Positions 9,157 to 18,779 of a DNA stretch of 64,000 nt are shown one piece after another. Under the pieces are notes generated by a model. It was not told where the DNA came from and did not search any database. It saw nothing but the letters and a program-made list of their open reading frames with translations. Both the position numbers and the translations under genes were made by a program. The DNA lies in the NCBI GenBank assembly GCA_951812925.1, contig OX638370.1, positions 39,993,948 to 40,057,947 of the forward strand, given 5' to 3'. Source of the DNA: Calliopum simillimum (lineage: Eukaryota; Arthropoda; Insecta; Diptera; Lauxaniidae). The stretch's first letter is position 1. Every line of letters begins with the position of its first letter.

Positions 9157-10953
9157 TTCTCTTCTTATACGAGCTAAAATTGTATGTTTGTTTGTTTGTT
9201 TGTTTCTTTGTACTTATTTCTGTGCCAATATTTTTTCTCGAAAACGGCTACAGCGATTTTAATGAAACTGAGGATAGTGTTAGGTATTAGCATACAAAGA
9301 AGAATGAGCTAGGTTTGAACTTTGTAAATGCTCACCAGGGGGCATGGCACCGCTCTAAATTTTAAAATTGATTTAGTCATAACTCGCAAACCATGCAAGG
9401 TATTTGAATGAAATTTGGTGAGCAGGTACGGCTTAATAATACCTTGTAACAGGCAAAAAGTGATTGGAATCGAAGTAGTGCCACGCCCACTTTTTAGCCT
9501 TTGAAAATTTCGATTCAATAATACTCGAAAACGACTCCAATAATTTTAATGAAAATTTAGGAGATGTTGCCTTTACAAACAGGGATTATTATGTGATGCA
9601 CCGTTATATTGAGAAAACTCGTTGAAGAGCATGGCACCGCCCACAAAAATATAAAACGGTATAAAAAGAAAAATAATAAAGCAAAAATTCTGAAATTAAC
9701 TGTGAGGAGCTTAATTGCTATAGGGCATCTCTGATCTGAAAGTGGGCGAAATACCGCCGTTGCGCGTGGAACCTCCCATACAAGCAAAATACGTTAAACG
9801 CTATTTCTCGCAAATGTTACAAGATATTTTAATGAAATTTGGTGTATAGGTACTGCTTATCATTGCCTTGGAATAACCGAAAAGTGGGCGGTGTCGAAGA
9901 AGAACCACGCTTCTTTTTTAAACATTGAAAATATTGATTCAATATTACTCGAAAACGACTCCAACAATTATAATGAAAATGTAAGAGATTGTGCCCCTGA
10001 AAACAAGTATTAATATGTAATATGCCGTTATATTGGGAAAACTCATGAAAGGGCGTGGCACCACCACAAAAATATAATACGCTATAAAAAGAAAACGACT
10101 AAAGCAATCTTTCTGAATTTAACTGTAGGTAGTCTACTTGCTCTTAGGCACCTACAAACTGAAAGTAGGCGAAATTCGCCGGTGCGCGTGGAACCTCCCA
10201 TACAAGTAAAACACATTAAATGCTATTTCTCGCAAAATGGTACAACATAATTTGATGAAATTTGGTATACGGATCTGGATAATGAGTATCTCAAGCATAA
10301 CGAAAAGTAGGCTTTGTTCAATAATTGCCACTCCCACTTTTTATCAAAGTAAAAATTTTGGTTAAGAACTCAGTCACAAAAAAAAAAAAATGGAATAAAC
10401 TTTTTAATTCTTATATGCAGTCTTATGCACTTTTTGACGCTGAATCCGTCTTCATCAGCAGAACTGTCATTATACCTGCAGGATTTTGAAATATCCTTGC
10501 TTGAAGTTGAAGAAAACGCTGTGTTCAGTCTTATAGCGTAGCTACAAGAAAAAGTGAAATTCTTTTTTATTAATAGCATCAAATAGCCAAAACTCATCCT
10601 TATCAAAATATCCTTGCTGATTTTTCTAATAGGACTCTTATTTTCCGAGTTATGATTCTTTGATGATAAGATATTTCAGCCCCAGGGTGCGTTGCATATC
10701 CCATTTAATTATTTTAGGGCATTCTATTTCAAAAAAAAAAAAAATTTGAGTTTTTGATATTTTTCTATTCCATTCCATACTTTCCGAGTTTTTTGTTATT
10801 ATTATTCTCATCGGTTAATTTATCATTTTGAAAGCATAACCATTAGAGGTGAAACGGTCCGAGTTTCCTTACAAAAAATAGCTATGAATAAAAACATCGA
10901 CTAAAATAATAAGATCAGATTGTTGACCAAGCAGGGATCGGTCTCCAGGTAGT
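9157..10953. mobile_element. Dispersed Helitron-like repeat, copy 1
   Basis: About 1.8 kb is shared, with scattered differences and indels, with 41641-43262. It begins TCTCTTCTTATACGAG and contains a (GTTT)n tract at 9185-9205. It carries several partial internal repeats, including 'cgaaaacgactccaa.aat', 'gtgccacgcccac' and 'gcgcgtggaacctcccatac'. It ends in a GC-containing hairpin, GACCAAgcagggaTCGGTC, followed by TCCAGG. The 3' hairpin, lack of terminal inverted repeats and lack of coding capacity suggest a non-autonomous Helitron/Helentron (DINE-like) element. Inserted into the foldback arm described at 8935. Confidence 0.6.
10406..10465 (-). ncRNA. Hammerhead-ribozyme-like fold (candidate)
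   Basis: On the minus strand, CTGATGA is followed by A, a GACG/CGTC stem with a 7-nt loop, and then AAAA where a hammerhead needs GAAA. A GTGCA/TGCAT stem with loop TAAGAC follows, and an outer AGTTCT/AGAATT stem closes the structure. This is the hammerhead order: stem I, CUGANGA core, stem II, GAAA core, stem III. The homologous region of the second copy (about 42797-42860) has GAAA in place but has lost CTGATGA, so the common ancestor may have had both core halves. This copy has one core mismatch, so present activity is doubtful. Confidence 0.4.
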
Positions 10954-11074
10954 AACTCCTTAGGTGCAATTTTTTGTTAGTAAAGGGCTCCTCTATTAGA
11001 AGCTTCGTAACCTTATGCGATACACCCTATAGATTCCTGGGCTATTACTCTTTTTTTAAGAACTATATTCCGAG

Positions 11075-11565
11075 TAGAGCTGGGCACGGGCCGGGTTTTT
11101 TTTTTTCGTGGCCCGCAGGCCTTTACTCTTCAGCTACGGGCATGAGCCTTGAAATCGGGTTTTATGCGGGCTTTGTGCGGGCCCGGGCCTAACCCAAAAA
11201 TCACAAAATTAGAGGCCCGTAAATAACGAGAAGATTGGAAGGATAAAGTTGGGAAAAATTGTTTTCTTACATAAAAATATGTAAAATTTTGTAAAAATAT
11301 GAGGCTCAGAATGACAATGGAGTAAGTCAAGTCAGATCAATCATCTTATTAGATTAGAATGCTTGTTTTTTCGACATATTAAAATAATTGATATAGCTTC
11401 ATCAATAAGTTACAATATTTTTAAAATGTGAATATGTAATAATATGGTTGAATCGGGACGGGCCGGGCCGGGCTCGGGCCTCAGCCCGGGTTTTTTTTTT
11501 TTCAAGTGCTTGTTTCGTGTTCATGCCGGGCCGGGCCTAATTTTTGAGACCCGTGCCCAGCTCTA
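11075..11565. mobile_element. hAT-type MITE (8-bp TSD), copy 1
   Basis: A 491-bp element has perfect 16-bp termini TAGAGCTGGGCACGGG / CCCGTGCCCAGCTCTA and a perfect 8-bp target duplication ATTCCGAG (11067-11074 and 11566-11573). Eight-bp duplications and TAG/CAG-GGCTGGGC-type ends are hallmarks of hAT elements. Both sub-ends are GC-rich (GGGCCGGGC tracts) and the centre is AT-rich and non-coding. A shorter relative lies at 32995-33292. Confidence 0.88.
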
Positions 11566-11573
11566 ATTCCGAG

Positions 11574-13147
11574 TATCACTTATTTTATGTAAGGCAAAAG
11601 TAAAAATTAAGATTTTGATCCTACTAAAATTGAGCAAATATATTGCGACGCATTTTGACGAAATTATGTATAGTTATAAAAATTCTATAAATTTTAAAGT
11701 TTTAACTAGAGCTGTATTTTTAACTTATAACAATATATAAATAATACATAATTATGAAAGCACTAACTAATATATACTGTTAAAAGCCACTCAAATCTAA
11801 GTAAATATGTCATAGTACGTATAGCACCGAAAATCAATTTTGTAAAAACAGATTAGAGATTGAAATTTTCGAACCCCCCTACTATCGAATATGATTTTTG
11901 GCTAAGGCCTAATCATCTCAAATAGTTAATTTAAAATTTACGGATTTCTCTGCAACGGCGATTTAACTATTTGTCATCTTTTAGTTGCTGCTCTCAACTT
12001 GTTTGGTGTTAAAATGTTAACAATACTCGTATATCGGTTCATGGAATTGCTATTATTGTTGTTTTTCGTAGTGGTGGTGGCGTATTTCTTTTGTTGTTGT
12101 TTTGGACTTACAACTTCCATATGTTCGGGAGGCGGAAGATCTCGTTAGACGAGATTGAAAAATTTCGTCTGCTACGTAATTATGTTAATTAAATTAAATG
12201 AACAAATACTAAATTTTTTTAGTAACACACCGCGATCGTTCGATTGATTTACTCTAATATATTTAATATGTGCTATTTATCTATCCATCTATTCAGTTAA
12301 TGTTTGTTTTTATGATTTTTGTTTTTTCACCTTTTTTACGTAAATTAATTCATTCTTTCCCATTAATGATTTATTTTTTTTCGGTTGATTCGTATTTTCT
12401 CAATGAATTTGATGAATGTTCATCATTAATTATTTTTAAGTGGTATTTGTTTTGAAGCCAATTTTTGTATTTCTTATGGAGATATTAAATTACCATGTCA
12501 TTTGGTGTTTTTATTACATAAAACGCACAATCATTCATTTATGCAATTCGAATTCGAGGCATACATAGTAAGTGAAATGTTATAAAAGTGCTTATTCGGA
12601 TAATTGGGCACTTCCATTTCCTATACATATTTTGTAGATGTAATAATGCTGATTAAAACCACATTTTCTCAATGTTTTTTGGTTGATGTTAATTTGAAAT
12701 GTTTTTTACAAATTTACCTTATTATGTGCAGCATGAGTATTGCAGGGTATGTAATTTAAACTGTATCTATTATTAAAAATTAAACTTCAAAATGTTTGAA
12801 TTCATTCCAAGTTGGTGCCAATAGAAAAGCCAAAACATATATTTTTTTAGCTCAATGCTGTGGATTCTCTGATATACTACAAACTTAAATAATTTGTAAA
12901 AGTCGTATTAACGGGATAACGCACAGTGGTCTATAAGAAAGCGCTAGCCGGTCATAGCTCCGAAAATGAAGTAAAAGTAATTTTTTTTTTTTTTTGCACA
13001 AATTTGAAGCTAAATATCTAGATGACATACTTATTTCAAGTACCAGAATACCAATAAATAATACCATTTCTGAGTTTTCGCGTCTTAACCCTCTAACGCG
13101 CCAATTTTTGATTTAGTCCATAATTTCACTGCATATTAATTTTGTTA
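11574..13147. other. Non-coding stretch, nothing recognised
   Basis: AT-rich DNA without gene or clear repeat ends. A TTGTTG-rich segment lies at 12050-12110. A 17-bp match in inverse orientation to the LTR block (GTTATAAAAGTGCTTAT at about 12575-12591) is the only noteworthy item. Confidence 0.4.
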
Positions 13148-14051
13148 TTGGGTGTACAACTTAAAAACCGGAATTTTTTAGCGAAATTTGATGCTTTATT
13201 GTGGAAAAATGTTACAATATATTTTATTCAAAGTATTGTCCATTGGAAGCTACAACATTTCCCCATCTTTCAGGCAATTTATGAATTCCATCCCAAAAAA
13301 ATTGCGCCGGCTTGGCGGCCAAAAATTAATCGAGCCAATTTTCGATATCTTGAACTTAAGTGAAGCGTATTCCTGATAGGGCATTCTGCATCGATCGGAA
13401 CAAATGGTAGTCTGATGGTGCAAGGTCTGGGCTATAAAGCGGGTGAGGCTAAATTTCCCATCCGTTGTTTTCCGTAGTTTTCCAGGTAATTTTTGACTGG
13501 GGCAGCAATATGTGGTCGAGCGATATCGTGGTGGAAAATGATTGACTCATGTCTGGTCGCATACGTTGGCCGCACTGCCTGGATTTTCTGCTTCAATTGG
13601 ATCAATTGTTGACAAAAGAATTGAGCATTAATGGTTTGGCCACCTGGCAACAGCTCATAATGGATCACACCTAGCTGGTCCTGACCAGGACGTTCTTTGT
13701 CTTCGACATCAAAATAACCACTTTTTAACCACTCACGGCAGCTTGATTCAGCTGGAACATAGTCCCCATAAACTTCTACAAGAATGCGATGACTTTCGGC
13801 AGCTGTTTTCTTTGCAAAAAAATTACCCACTAGAACCCCCCCGCAAATGCTGTCTTTTTCTCCAATTTTCGAAGTTATTTATCGTGAAAAATAATAATGA
13901 TGCACACAAGTTAAAATTGTTTTGTTGACTGATTTTGACAGCTGTCAAATGTACCTTCAAAATGACATATATATATAAAGTTCGAGCTTGCACGATATTT
14001 GTTAGTACGGACATCCACCGTCAAATTCCGGTTTTTAAGTTGTACACCCAA
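13148..14051 (-). mobile_element. Internally deleted mariner element
   Basis: A 904-bp element flanked by TA (13146-13147 and 14052-14053) has ~28-bp termini starting TTGGGTGTACAACTTAAAAA, inverted at the right end. Typical mariners are about 1.3 kb, so roughly 400 bp is missing from the transposase gene. Confidence 0.88.
13170..13830 (-). pseudogene. mariner transposase, internally deleted
   Basis: The frame from 13830 to 13432 (132 residues) starts with the mariner N-terminal region (A-A-E-S-H-R-I-L-V-E-V-Y-G, E-W-L-K-S-G). It jumps at E-R-P-G-Q / D-Q-L-G-V-I-H-Y-E into the catalytic domain, which marks the deletion of the linker and first catalytic Asp. The second Asp is present in H-H-D-I-A-R-P-H, where relatives have H-H-D-N. 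A frameshift just before the third-Asp motif (Y-S-P-D-L-A-P-S-D in another frame near 13430) removes the C-terminus. Clearly non-functional, though the termini could be mobilised in trans. Confidence 0.82.
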
Positions 14052-14097
14052 TATAAAAAAAACGAATCTGACATCAGAAATTACTATTTTTACATCG

Positions 14098-14302
14098 GGC
14101 TCTGTTTTTGAACCAAAATGTCAGCTCCGCATTGAGGCGGATCTGTGCATCTAGTAGTCAAATAAAACATACAAGAGAAATCTGAAATCTGAAAAATTGC
14201 AAGTTTGAAAACTTTTTGTGTTTTTTGGTCTGGGCGGGAGTCGAACCAAGGATCTCCAGGTTGGTAGCCGAAGTCGTTACCACTGCACCAGCCTTGCCCG
14301 GC
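14098..14302 (-). mobile_element. tRNA-derived SINE
   Basis: On the minus strand, a tRNA-like head (about 14290-14220) has an A-box-like TGGTGCAGTGGTAACG and a perfect B box GGTTCGACTCC, followed by AAAA-containing tail sequence. The internal RNA polymerase III promoter is intact by eye. I call a SINE rather than a tRNA gene because the acceptor stem does not close well and non-tRNA sequence continues directly after the B box arm. Confidence 0.55.
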
Positions 14303-14465
14303 TGCGAAGCCAACTTTTGCCAGTTTTGTTTGTGTGTTAATACGTATTGATATATCATAATTGTTGTTTGTGTTATTTATTGATATTTGGTATAGTTGTT
14401 CCTTTGGAACAAATTCAATACCGATTGCAGGTGTTTCCACCTTATCATGGCGTGTTCTCCCAAAT

Positions 14466-14666
14466 AACTTTAAGAATTTTTAAGTGTGTTACTTAATGAC
14501 ATTTTATATATAGAAAATTGATTTTTTAATTGAACTTTTAGTCATATATTTGCAAAGATCGATTTACATATAAATCTATCAATGCATTTTTCTAACACAT
14601 AATTATGACAAATCAAGGAACGGATTAAAATGTCATTAAGTAACACACTTAAAAATTTTTAAAGTT
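14466..14666. mobile_element. 201-bp MITE with ~40-bp inverted ends
   Basis: AACTTTAAGAATTTTTAAGT at the left continues to ...ACTTAATGACATTTTA. The right end is the near-perfect complement (TAAAATGTCATTAAGT..., AAAGTT). The insert sits at the 3' end of the piggyBac transposase remnant and appears to have removed or displaced its C-terminal cysteine-rich domain. Confidence 0.7.
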
Positions 14667-16283
14667 AAAGTTGCCAAACCTGTCGAGAAATTCGCACCTA
14701 TGGCCTCGTTGACCATAGCGAACATCATCTGGAGGCAAATAAGCCTTCTTTGGTTTTGCTGTAGCTAATGTAGCACAATTAGATGGTCGCCCCACTTGAC
14801 GCTGCTCGGACGGAACTACATTTATCTTGGAAAGTGTTTCAGAAACTTCCGAGCAAAAGACGGGAAGTTGAATTCGAGTAGATCCATTATTTAATCTGTA
14901 GTATAATATATACGCATCAACCATTGCTACATCCAGCAAATGGTAAAAAATTCGGTTTGTCCATTTCCTTGTTTTCATCAGAATACGATACCGACCAATA
15001 AAGCCATCCATCTTATCGACGCCACCCATGTGCTTATTGTATTCTTTGATTATGGTTGGGCAGTCGATTTCCTTGCGTTGATTACTTTTTTGATCTCAAC
15101 GTTTTATTTTTAAAACTTGGCTGTTTAAACTGAAATGTTTTAACACCAACGTAAGTCGAAAGTAATCGGACATTTTTTGTGTCACGCCACAAAACACTGC
15201 TTATATCAACTTCGTATACCGTCCCAACATATTCCTCAGAGTAACCTCTCGGAGCATCATCACTTGTTCGTTTTGACAGTTCGATGTTGGTTGACAATTT
15301 ACAGTTTGAAACACGATTAACACGAAGGGTTCCCAAGCTATAAATTCCACGGCTTCGTAAATACGTAACTAAACCCAGTGAAGAATAAAAATTATCAAAA
15401 TATACTATATGGTTAACATTATTGGGAATATATTTAGATAAGCGAACAACAACATTCGATAAAGCTCCAGGATCCGGTGCGTCCGGAATCGCAGTGTCGC
15501 CAGCTCCAGAATATATCTCAAACGCATAAGAATAACCACTTGAATCACATAGAACAAAGAGCTTTGTTCCCCATTTATGTGGCTTTGCTGGCATATATAG
15601 CCGAGTTGGGTTGCCTCCTATTTTTGTAGCACACATCTGTTCATCGACGCAAAGCCGTTGAAGCATTAGAACAGATACAAAGTATTCATTGAAGTGTTTT
15701 ATGAGAGGTCGAATTCTGTAAAGTCGATCATATCCAGGATGGCCTTTCTTTATCTCAGAGTTGTTATTGAAATCCAATGCATGTCGAAGTTCTTCAAATC
15801 GTTTGCAAGTCATTACTTGCCTAATCTCTTCAAATGAATGTTTTCCCCAATAGGAGCGCACATTTGGATAACGATACACTGACATATAAATCAAAATTCC
15901 TATAAACTTACGTAGCTCCAATTCATCAGTAACAAATCGAGTTTCAATATTTTTTTGGTGAACGTACAAATTCATCTAGTCAGCTAAATACTTAAGGAAA
16001 TTATCGTTTACAAAATAACAGAAGCAATCGTACGGCGTTTTCAAACTGCTTAGTTCGGCTGTCATTTCCTTTTAGGCTTAAAGCTTCATTTACGTGTAGC
16101 TGTAAATTTTGCCTTTTCCAAATTATAGATTTGAATCCATGTGAGTAGTTTTTTATATCATTTACGTTGCCTACAAATTCACCAGTAGTGGAAGTAGACG
16201 GACCGTCATCTTCTTCTTGTAACTCGACCTCCCTTGAACGTTTTTCAGCCGAAGTTGAAGGAAGTTCCAGATCTAATTGCTGT
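14667..16283 (-). pseudogene. piggyBac-like transposase
   Basis: Two long frames, 15975-15082 (297 aa) and 15029-14649 (126 aa), plus upstream coding to about 16283, together cover a PGBD-type transposase. All three catalytic Asp motifs are visible: V-D-E-Q-M (about 15640), Y-F-D-N-F-Y-S-S (about 15400) and G-G-V-D-K-M-D (about 15020). The ATG at 15975 is directly preceded by an in-frame TAG, with homologous coding upstream, so it is not the real start. One frameshift lies near 16040. Another, plus a TGA, lies near 15105-15120. The N-terminus is truncated at a junction with LINE sequence near 16284. The C-terminal cysteine-rich domain is missing. Confidence 0.82.
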
Positions 16284-16990
16284 TAACATTAAAATATTCA
16301 AGGAAATGAAAAGGCAGATAAGATAGCTAGGGAGGGGCTAATTATTGCCTACGGAGAATATTAATCATATCGTTAAGCCACGATTGCAAAATAATTTCAG
16401 ATAAAATGGTTTTAGAGATGGCGCAATTCGACCCATTATCAAACGGCCAAATCTATTAATAACACTCCTAACATAAGGTTTACAAAATTGCTTCTTAAGT
16501 ACAGCAAGAGTGAAATAAAGTCATTTATAGCAGTAGTTACAGGACATAATACGTTATGTAGGCACTTGGGAGGGATGGGGTTTGAGACTGACGATCTTTA
16601 TAGATGGTGTGGAGATAGGAACGTGAAAGAGGATAGTCAACATTATCTTTGCCAGTACCCTGCGCTTGCAAAAACAAGATTTAAAATATTTGGATCCTTC
16701 TTTTTTCAGGATATGCGAGAACTAATGGAGATAGACCCCGCTAAGATCCTGAAATGCATCAAGGCATCAAAATCGGAACAGAGAGCACGAATAGTAGCCA
16801 ACAACCAATGAATCAGTTTCAATAAGATTGATGACTGTATAAAATGTACTGAATTAAATTAATTGTATACGTATATGTATCTTAGAACTATATACCGTGT
16901 TTAAAGAGGGATCACAATAGACCAGCAAAATGGTCTAAGTGGAAGTTGGCTTGCATATATGCCGACGATGCCCTCACAACCTAACCTTAC
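16284..16990 (+). pseudogene. Non-LTR retrotransposon RNase H and 3' end
   Basis: Starts inside an RNase H domain (G-N-E-K-A-D-K-I-A-R-E-G at about 16300). After stops it continues to a 107-residue frame (16488-16811) with a C-x-H-x-C-type knuckle region (W-C-G-D..., E-D-S-Q-H-Y-L-C-Q-Y-P-A-L) typical of the C-terminus of I/R1/LOA-type LINE ORF2. The 3' UTR ends at about 16985 in CCTCACAACCTAACCTTACC, which links the CCTAA-type tails at 0.5 and 63 kb to LINE 3' ends. Truncated 5' and frame-broken. Confidence 0.68.
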
Positions 16991-17935
16991 CTGTTCAGGA
17001 AGGCATTTGGGTCTATTGTGTTTCACATTGTTCATAAATGATATTAGTAAATGTTTTCAATCAGCAAAGTTTTAGCTCTATGATGATAATTTAAAATTAT
17101 TCTGTAAAATTGCTGATGAAACAGTCAGTCTATTCGTTTACTCCAAGTTTTTGCAAGTTTTTACCCGAAAAGCTCGCGTTTCTGCACGTTTTACGCGTAA
17201 ACGCGAGCTTTTTGGGTAAAAGCTTGCAAAAACTTGAAGTAAACGAACAGCCTGAGTTATTGAAAACTTGCAGGGTGATCTTAATAGACTGTTCTCTTGG
17301 AGTGAAATGAATTTGTTGTCTCTATTGTATATATAAATAATGGTTTTTCTTTATCATTTTTTAAATCTAGAATGGTTAAAATCTCATCATATACCATTTT
17401 TTGTCTTTAAAGGCTGTTAACTGCATTAGGGCTCATGCCTCTACATAGACTGGAAAAAATCCAAAAATCGTTTACTAGGTTCCCGCTGCTCTCGTTAAAT
17501 TTTGAGGTAACTTTGCTTTCCTATAATGCTCGATGCTTACTATTAGTTTTGAAATCTCTCGGGGTCTCGAAGGAAGATTCAGTCTATTTTGTTTATTCAT
17601 GATCTTATATCCGGCAAAAGTGACTGTCTTCAGTTGTTGGAATAAGTCGATTTTAATATCCCTGCAAGATCGTAGCGTCATTTTGTCTTATTCCATATTC
17701 ATATCCATAGAACTTATTATGCTCTTAATGAACCGATTTCTAGGGCATTATCATTATACAATGAGCTTTCGGCTACAAATAATTTAAGTTTAAGTCTATC
17801 AAAATTATCTTTTAAGAAACTGTTAAATGCTGTAATTTTAGTTTAATTTTGAAATAAACTTAACTTTCTGTAAATATATAATTTATGCTCTAGTCTGTTA
17901 GGATTTGTGATGCAGTAGGCTGAATAAATCCGATC
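16991..17935 (+). pseudogene. CR1/Jockey-like LINE reverse transcriptase 3' part
   Basis: Degenerate RT coding: L-F-I-N-D-I-S-K-C-F (about 17030) leads to Y-D-D-N-L-K-L-F, a decayed Y-A-D-D box. Thumb-region homology (E-K-I-Q-K-S-F-T-R-F, Y-N-A-R-C-L-L-L-V-L-K-S-L) follows at about 17455-17570. The same thumb motif occurs in the LINE at 57436-59150 (E-K-V-Q-K-S-F-T-R-F, Y-S-R-C-L-L-L-G-L-K-T-L), so both are one family. A 129-bp hairpin MITE interrupts it at 17126-17254. No RNase H domain is seen. Confidence 0.66.
17126..17254. mobile_element. 129-bp hairpin MITE
   Basis: A near-perfect palindrome with arms of about 58 bp (CAGTCTATTCGTTTACTCC... and its complement) around a short centre (TGCACGTTTTACGCG). 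It lies within the RT pseudogene, which resumes after it. Confidence 0.68.
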
Positions 17936-18217
17936 TAAATCATTTTAGAAAAATTGTTTGAAAACAAATATATTATATTTATATTTTAACATTACCAAAA
18001 TCATAGTATAATGAATTATTTATATTTTGACAGTAAAAGTATAAGTGAAAAATCTTATGAAACTTTATCAATGAACTTGAACAAGGCGCAGTATTTTAAT
18101 TAGCATTTTTATTTTATCAGCGCACTTTTTGAGCTTATAATAAAATCTTATTGCATTTAAAAAAAAAAAAAGAACAAATGTGTATGCAAACAGTACCTAA
18201 TTCTATCTATTTGATCT

Positions 18218-18225
18218 TATAAAAG
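18218..18225 (+). promoter_or_regulatory. Candidate TATA box for the I29 gene
   Basis: TATAAAAG, 142 bp before the ATG, with a second TATAAAA at 18231. Either could direct initiation near 18250-18265, giving a 5' UTR of about 100 nt. Inference from spacing only. Confidence 0.4.
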
Positions 18226-18366
18226 CTTTCTATAAAACGTGCAAATTTTTACTAATCATTAAAGTTAATATAAATTATTTAAATAGCTAGAACTTTTCAT
18301 TGTCGTTCTTCAATTTATTGCAAGATTAGACAGACATAGGCTTAGCTCAGCTTCCGCCGTATCGTC

Positions 18367-18765
18367 ATGAGCAACACAACGTTAACAATTTTATTGGTGG
18401 TGTTTTTGATTTTTATTGGATCCACCCATTGCTGCAGTGATTCTAAATGGGATCTCTATAAAGTAATTAATTTTATATGTGTAATTAACAATGGAACATT
18501 TAATTTGTGTCTTTTTCAGACTCAATTCCACAAATCCTACGAAACAGTTAAGGAAGAAACTGTTCGACATGCTGTATTTTGTGATAATTTAAAAATGATT
18601 GACGAACATAATGTTCGGTATCAACAAGGACAGGAAACCTTTCGTATGGGCATAAACCAATTTGTTGATTGGACGCGGGATGAGTTTCATAATTGGCTTG
18701 GCGGTGTACACAATGGGATCAAACCAAAGAAACAAACCAATATATTTGTAAATCTGCAGCAATAA
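18367..18765 (+). CDS. Secreted cathepsin propeptide-inhibitor (I29) protein, two exons
   Basis: Exon 1 is 18367-18462, exon 2 is 18520-18765. The 57-bp intron has GT...TTTTTCAG borders and phase 0. The spliced product is 113 residues. Residues 1-22 form a signal peptide ending near S-T-H-C-C. Residues 27-100 form an inhibitor I29 domain: W-D-L-Y-K at the splice junction, a full ERFNIN motif (E-x3-R-x2-V-F-x2-N-x3-I-x3-N), then G-I-N-Q-F-V-D, the GNFD-type motif. I29 domains are the prosegments of papain-like cathepsins. Stand-alone versions such as Drosophila crammer and mouse CTLA-2 inhibit cathepsin L-like proteases. No protease domain follows, so this is a stand-alone inhibitor; the signal peptide suggests extracellular or lysosomal action, unlike cytosolic crammer. 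AATAAA lies at 18768, just after the stop. The intron has no in-frame stop, so retention would add 19 residues. The domain is certain, the target protease is inference. Confidence 0.85.
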   Translation: MSNTTLTILLVVFLIFIGSTHCCSDSKWDLYKVINFICVINNGTFNLCLFQTQFHKSYETVKEETVRHAVFCDNLKMIDEHNVRYQQGQETFRMGINQFVDWTRDEFHNWLGGVHNGIKPKKQTNIFVNLQQ

Positions 18766-18779
18766 GGAATAAATACTAA

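Larger units (their letters stand above)
8935..11030. repeat. Foldback-element arm, interrupted
   Basis: 8935-9156 and 10954-11030 together match the right arm of the foldback element at 40190-41148. The sequence runs from 'atatcaactttaaagttcca' through 'aggtgcaattttttgttag' to 'ccttatgcgatacaccct'. The match is interrupted exactly where the 9157-10953 repeat sits, so the arm was split by that insertion. No left arm was found for this copy. Confidence 0.65.

Noticed and set aside
12575..12591. Solo LTR relic of the 5-8 kb element in reverse
   Set aside because: Only 17 bp match; too short in AT-rich DNA.
14218..14290. Functional tRNA gene
   Set aside because: B box is perfect, but the acceptor stem does not pair well and SINE-like sequence follows directly.
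18367..18765. Single-exon 132-residue reading of the I29 gene
   Set aside because: The central 19 residues interrupt the W-x-x-Y-K/x-x-F-x-K-S-Y core of the I29 domain and are bounded by consensus splice sites; splicing restores the domain.
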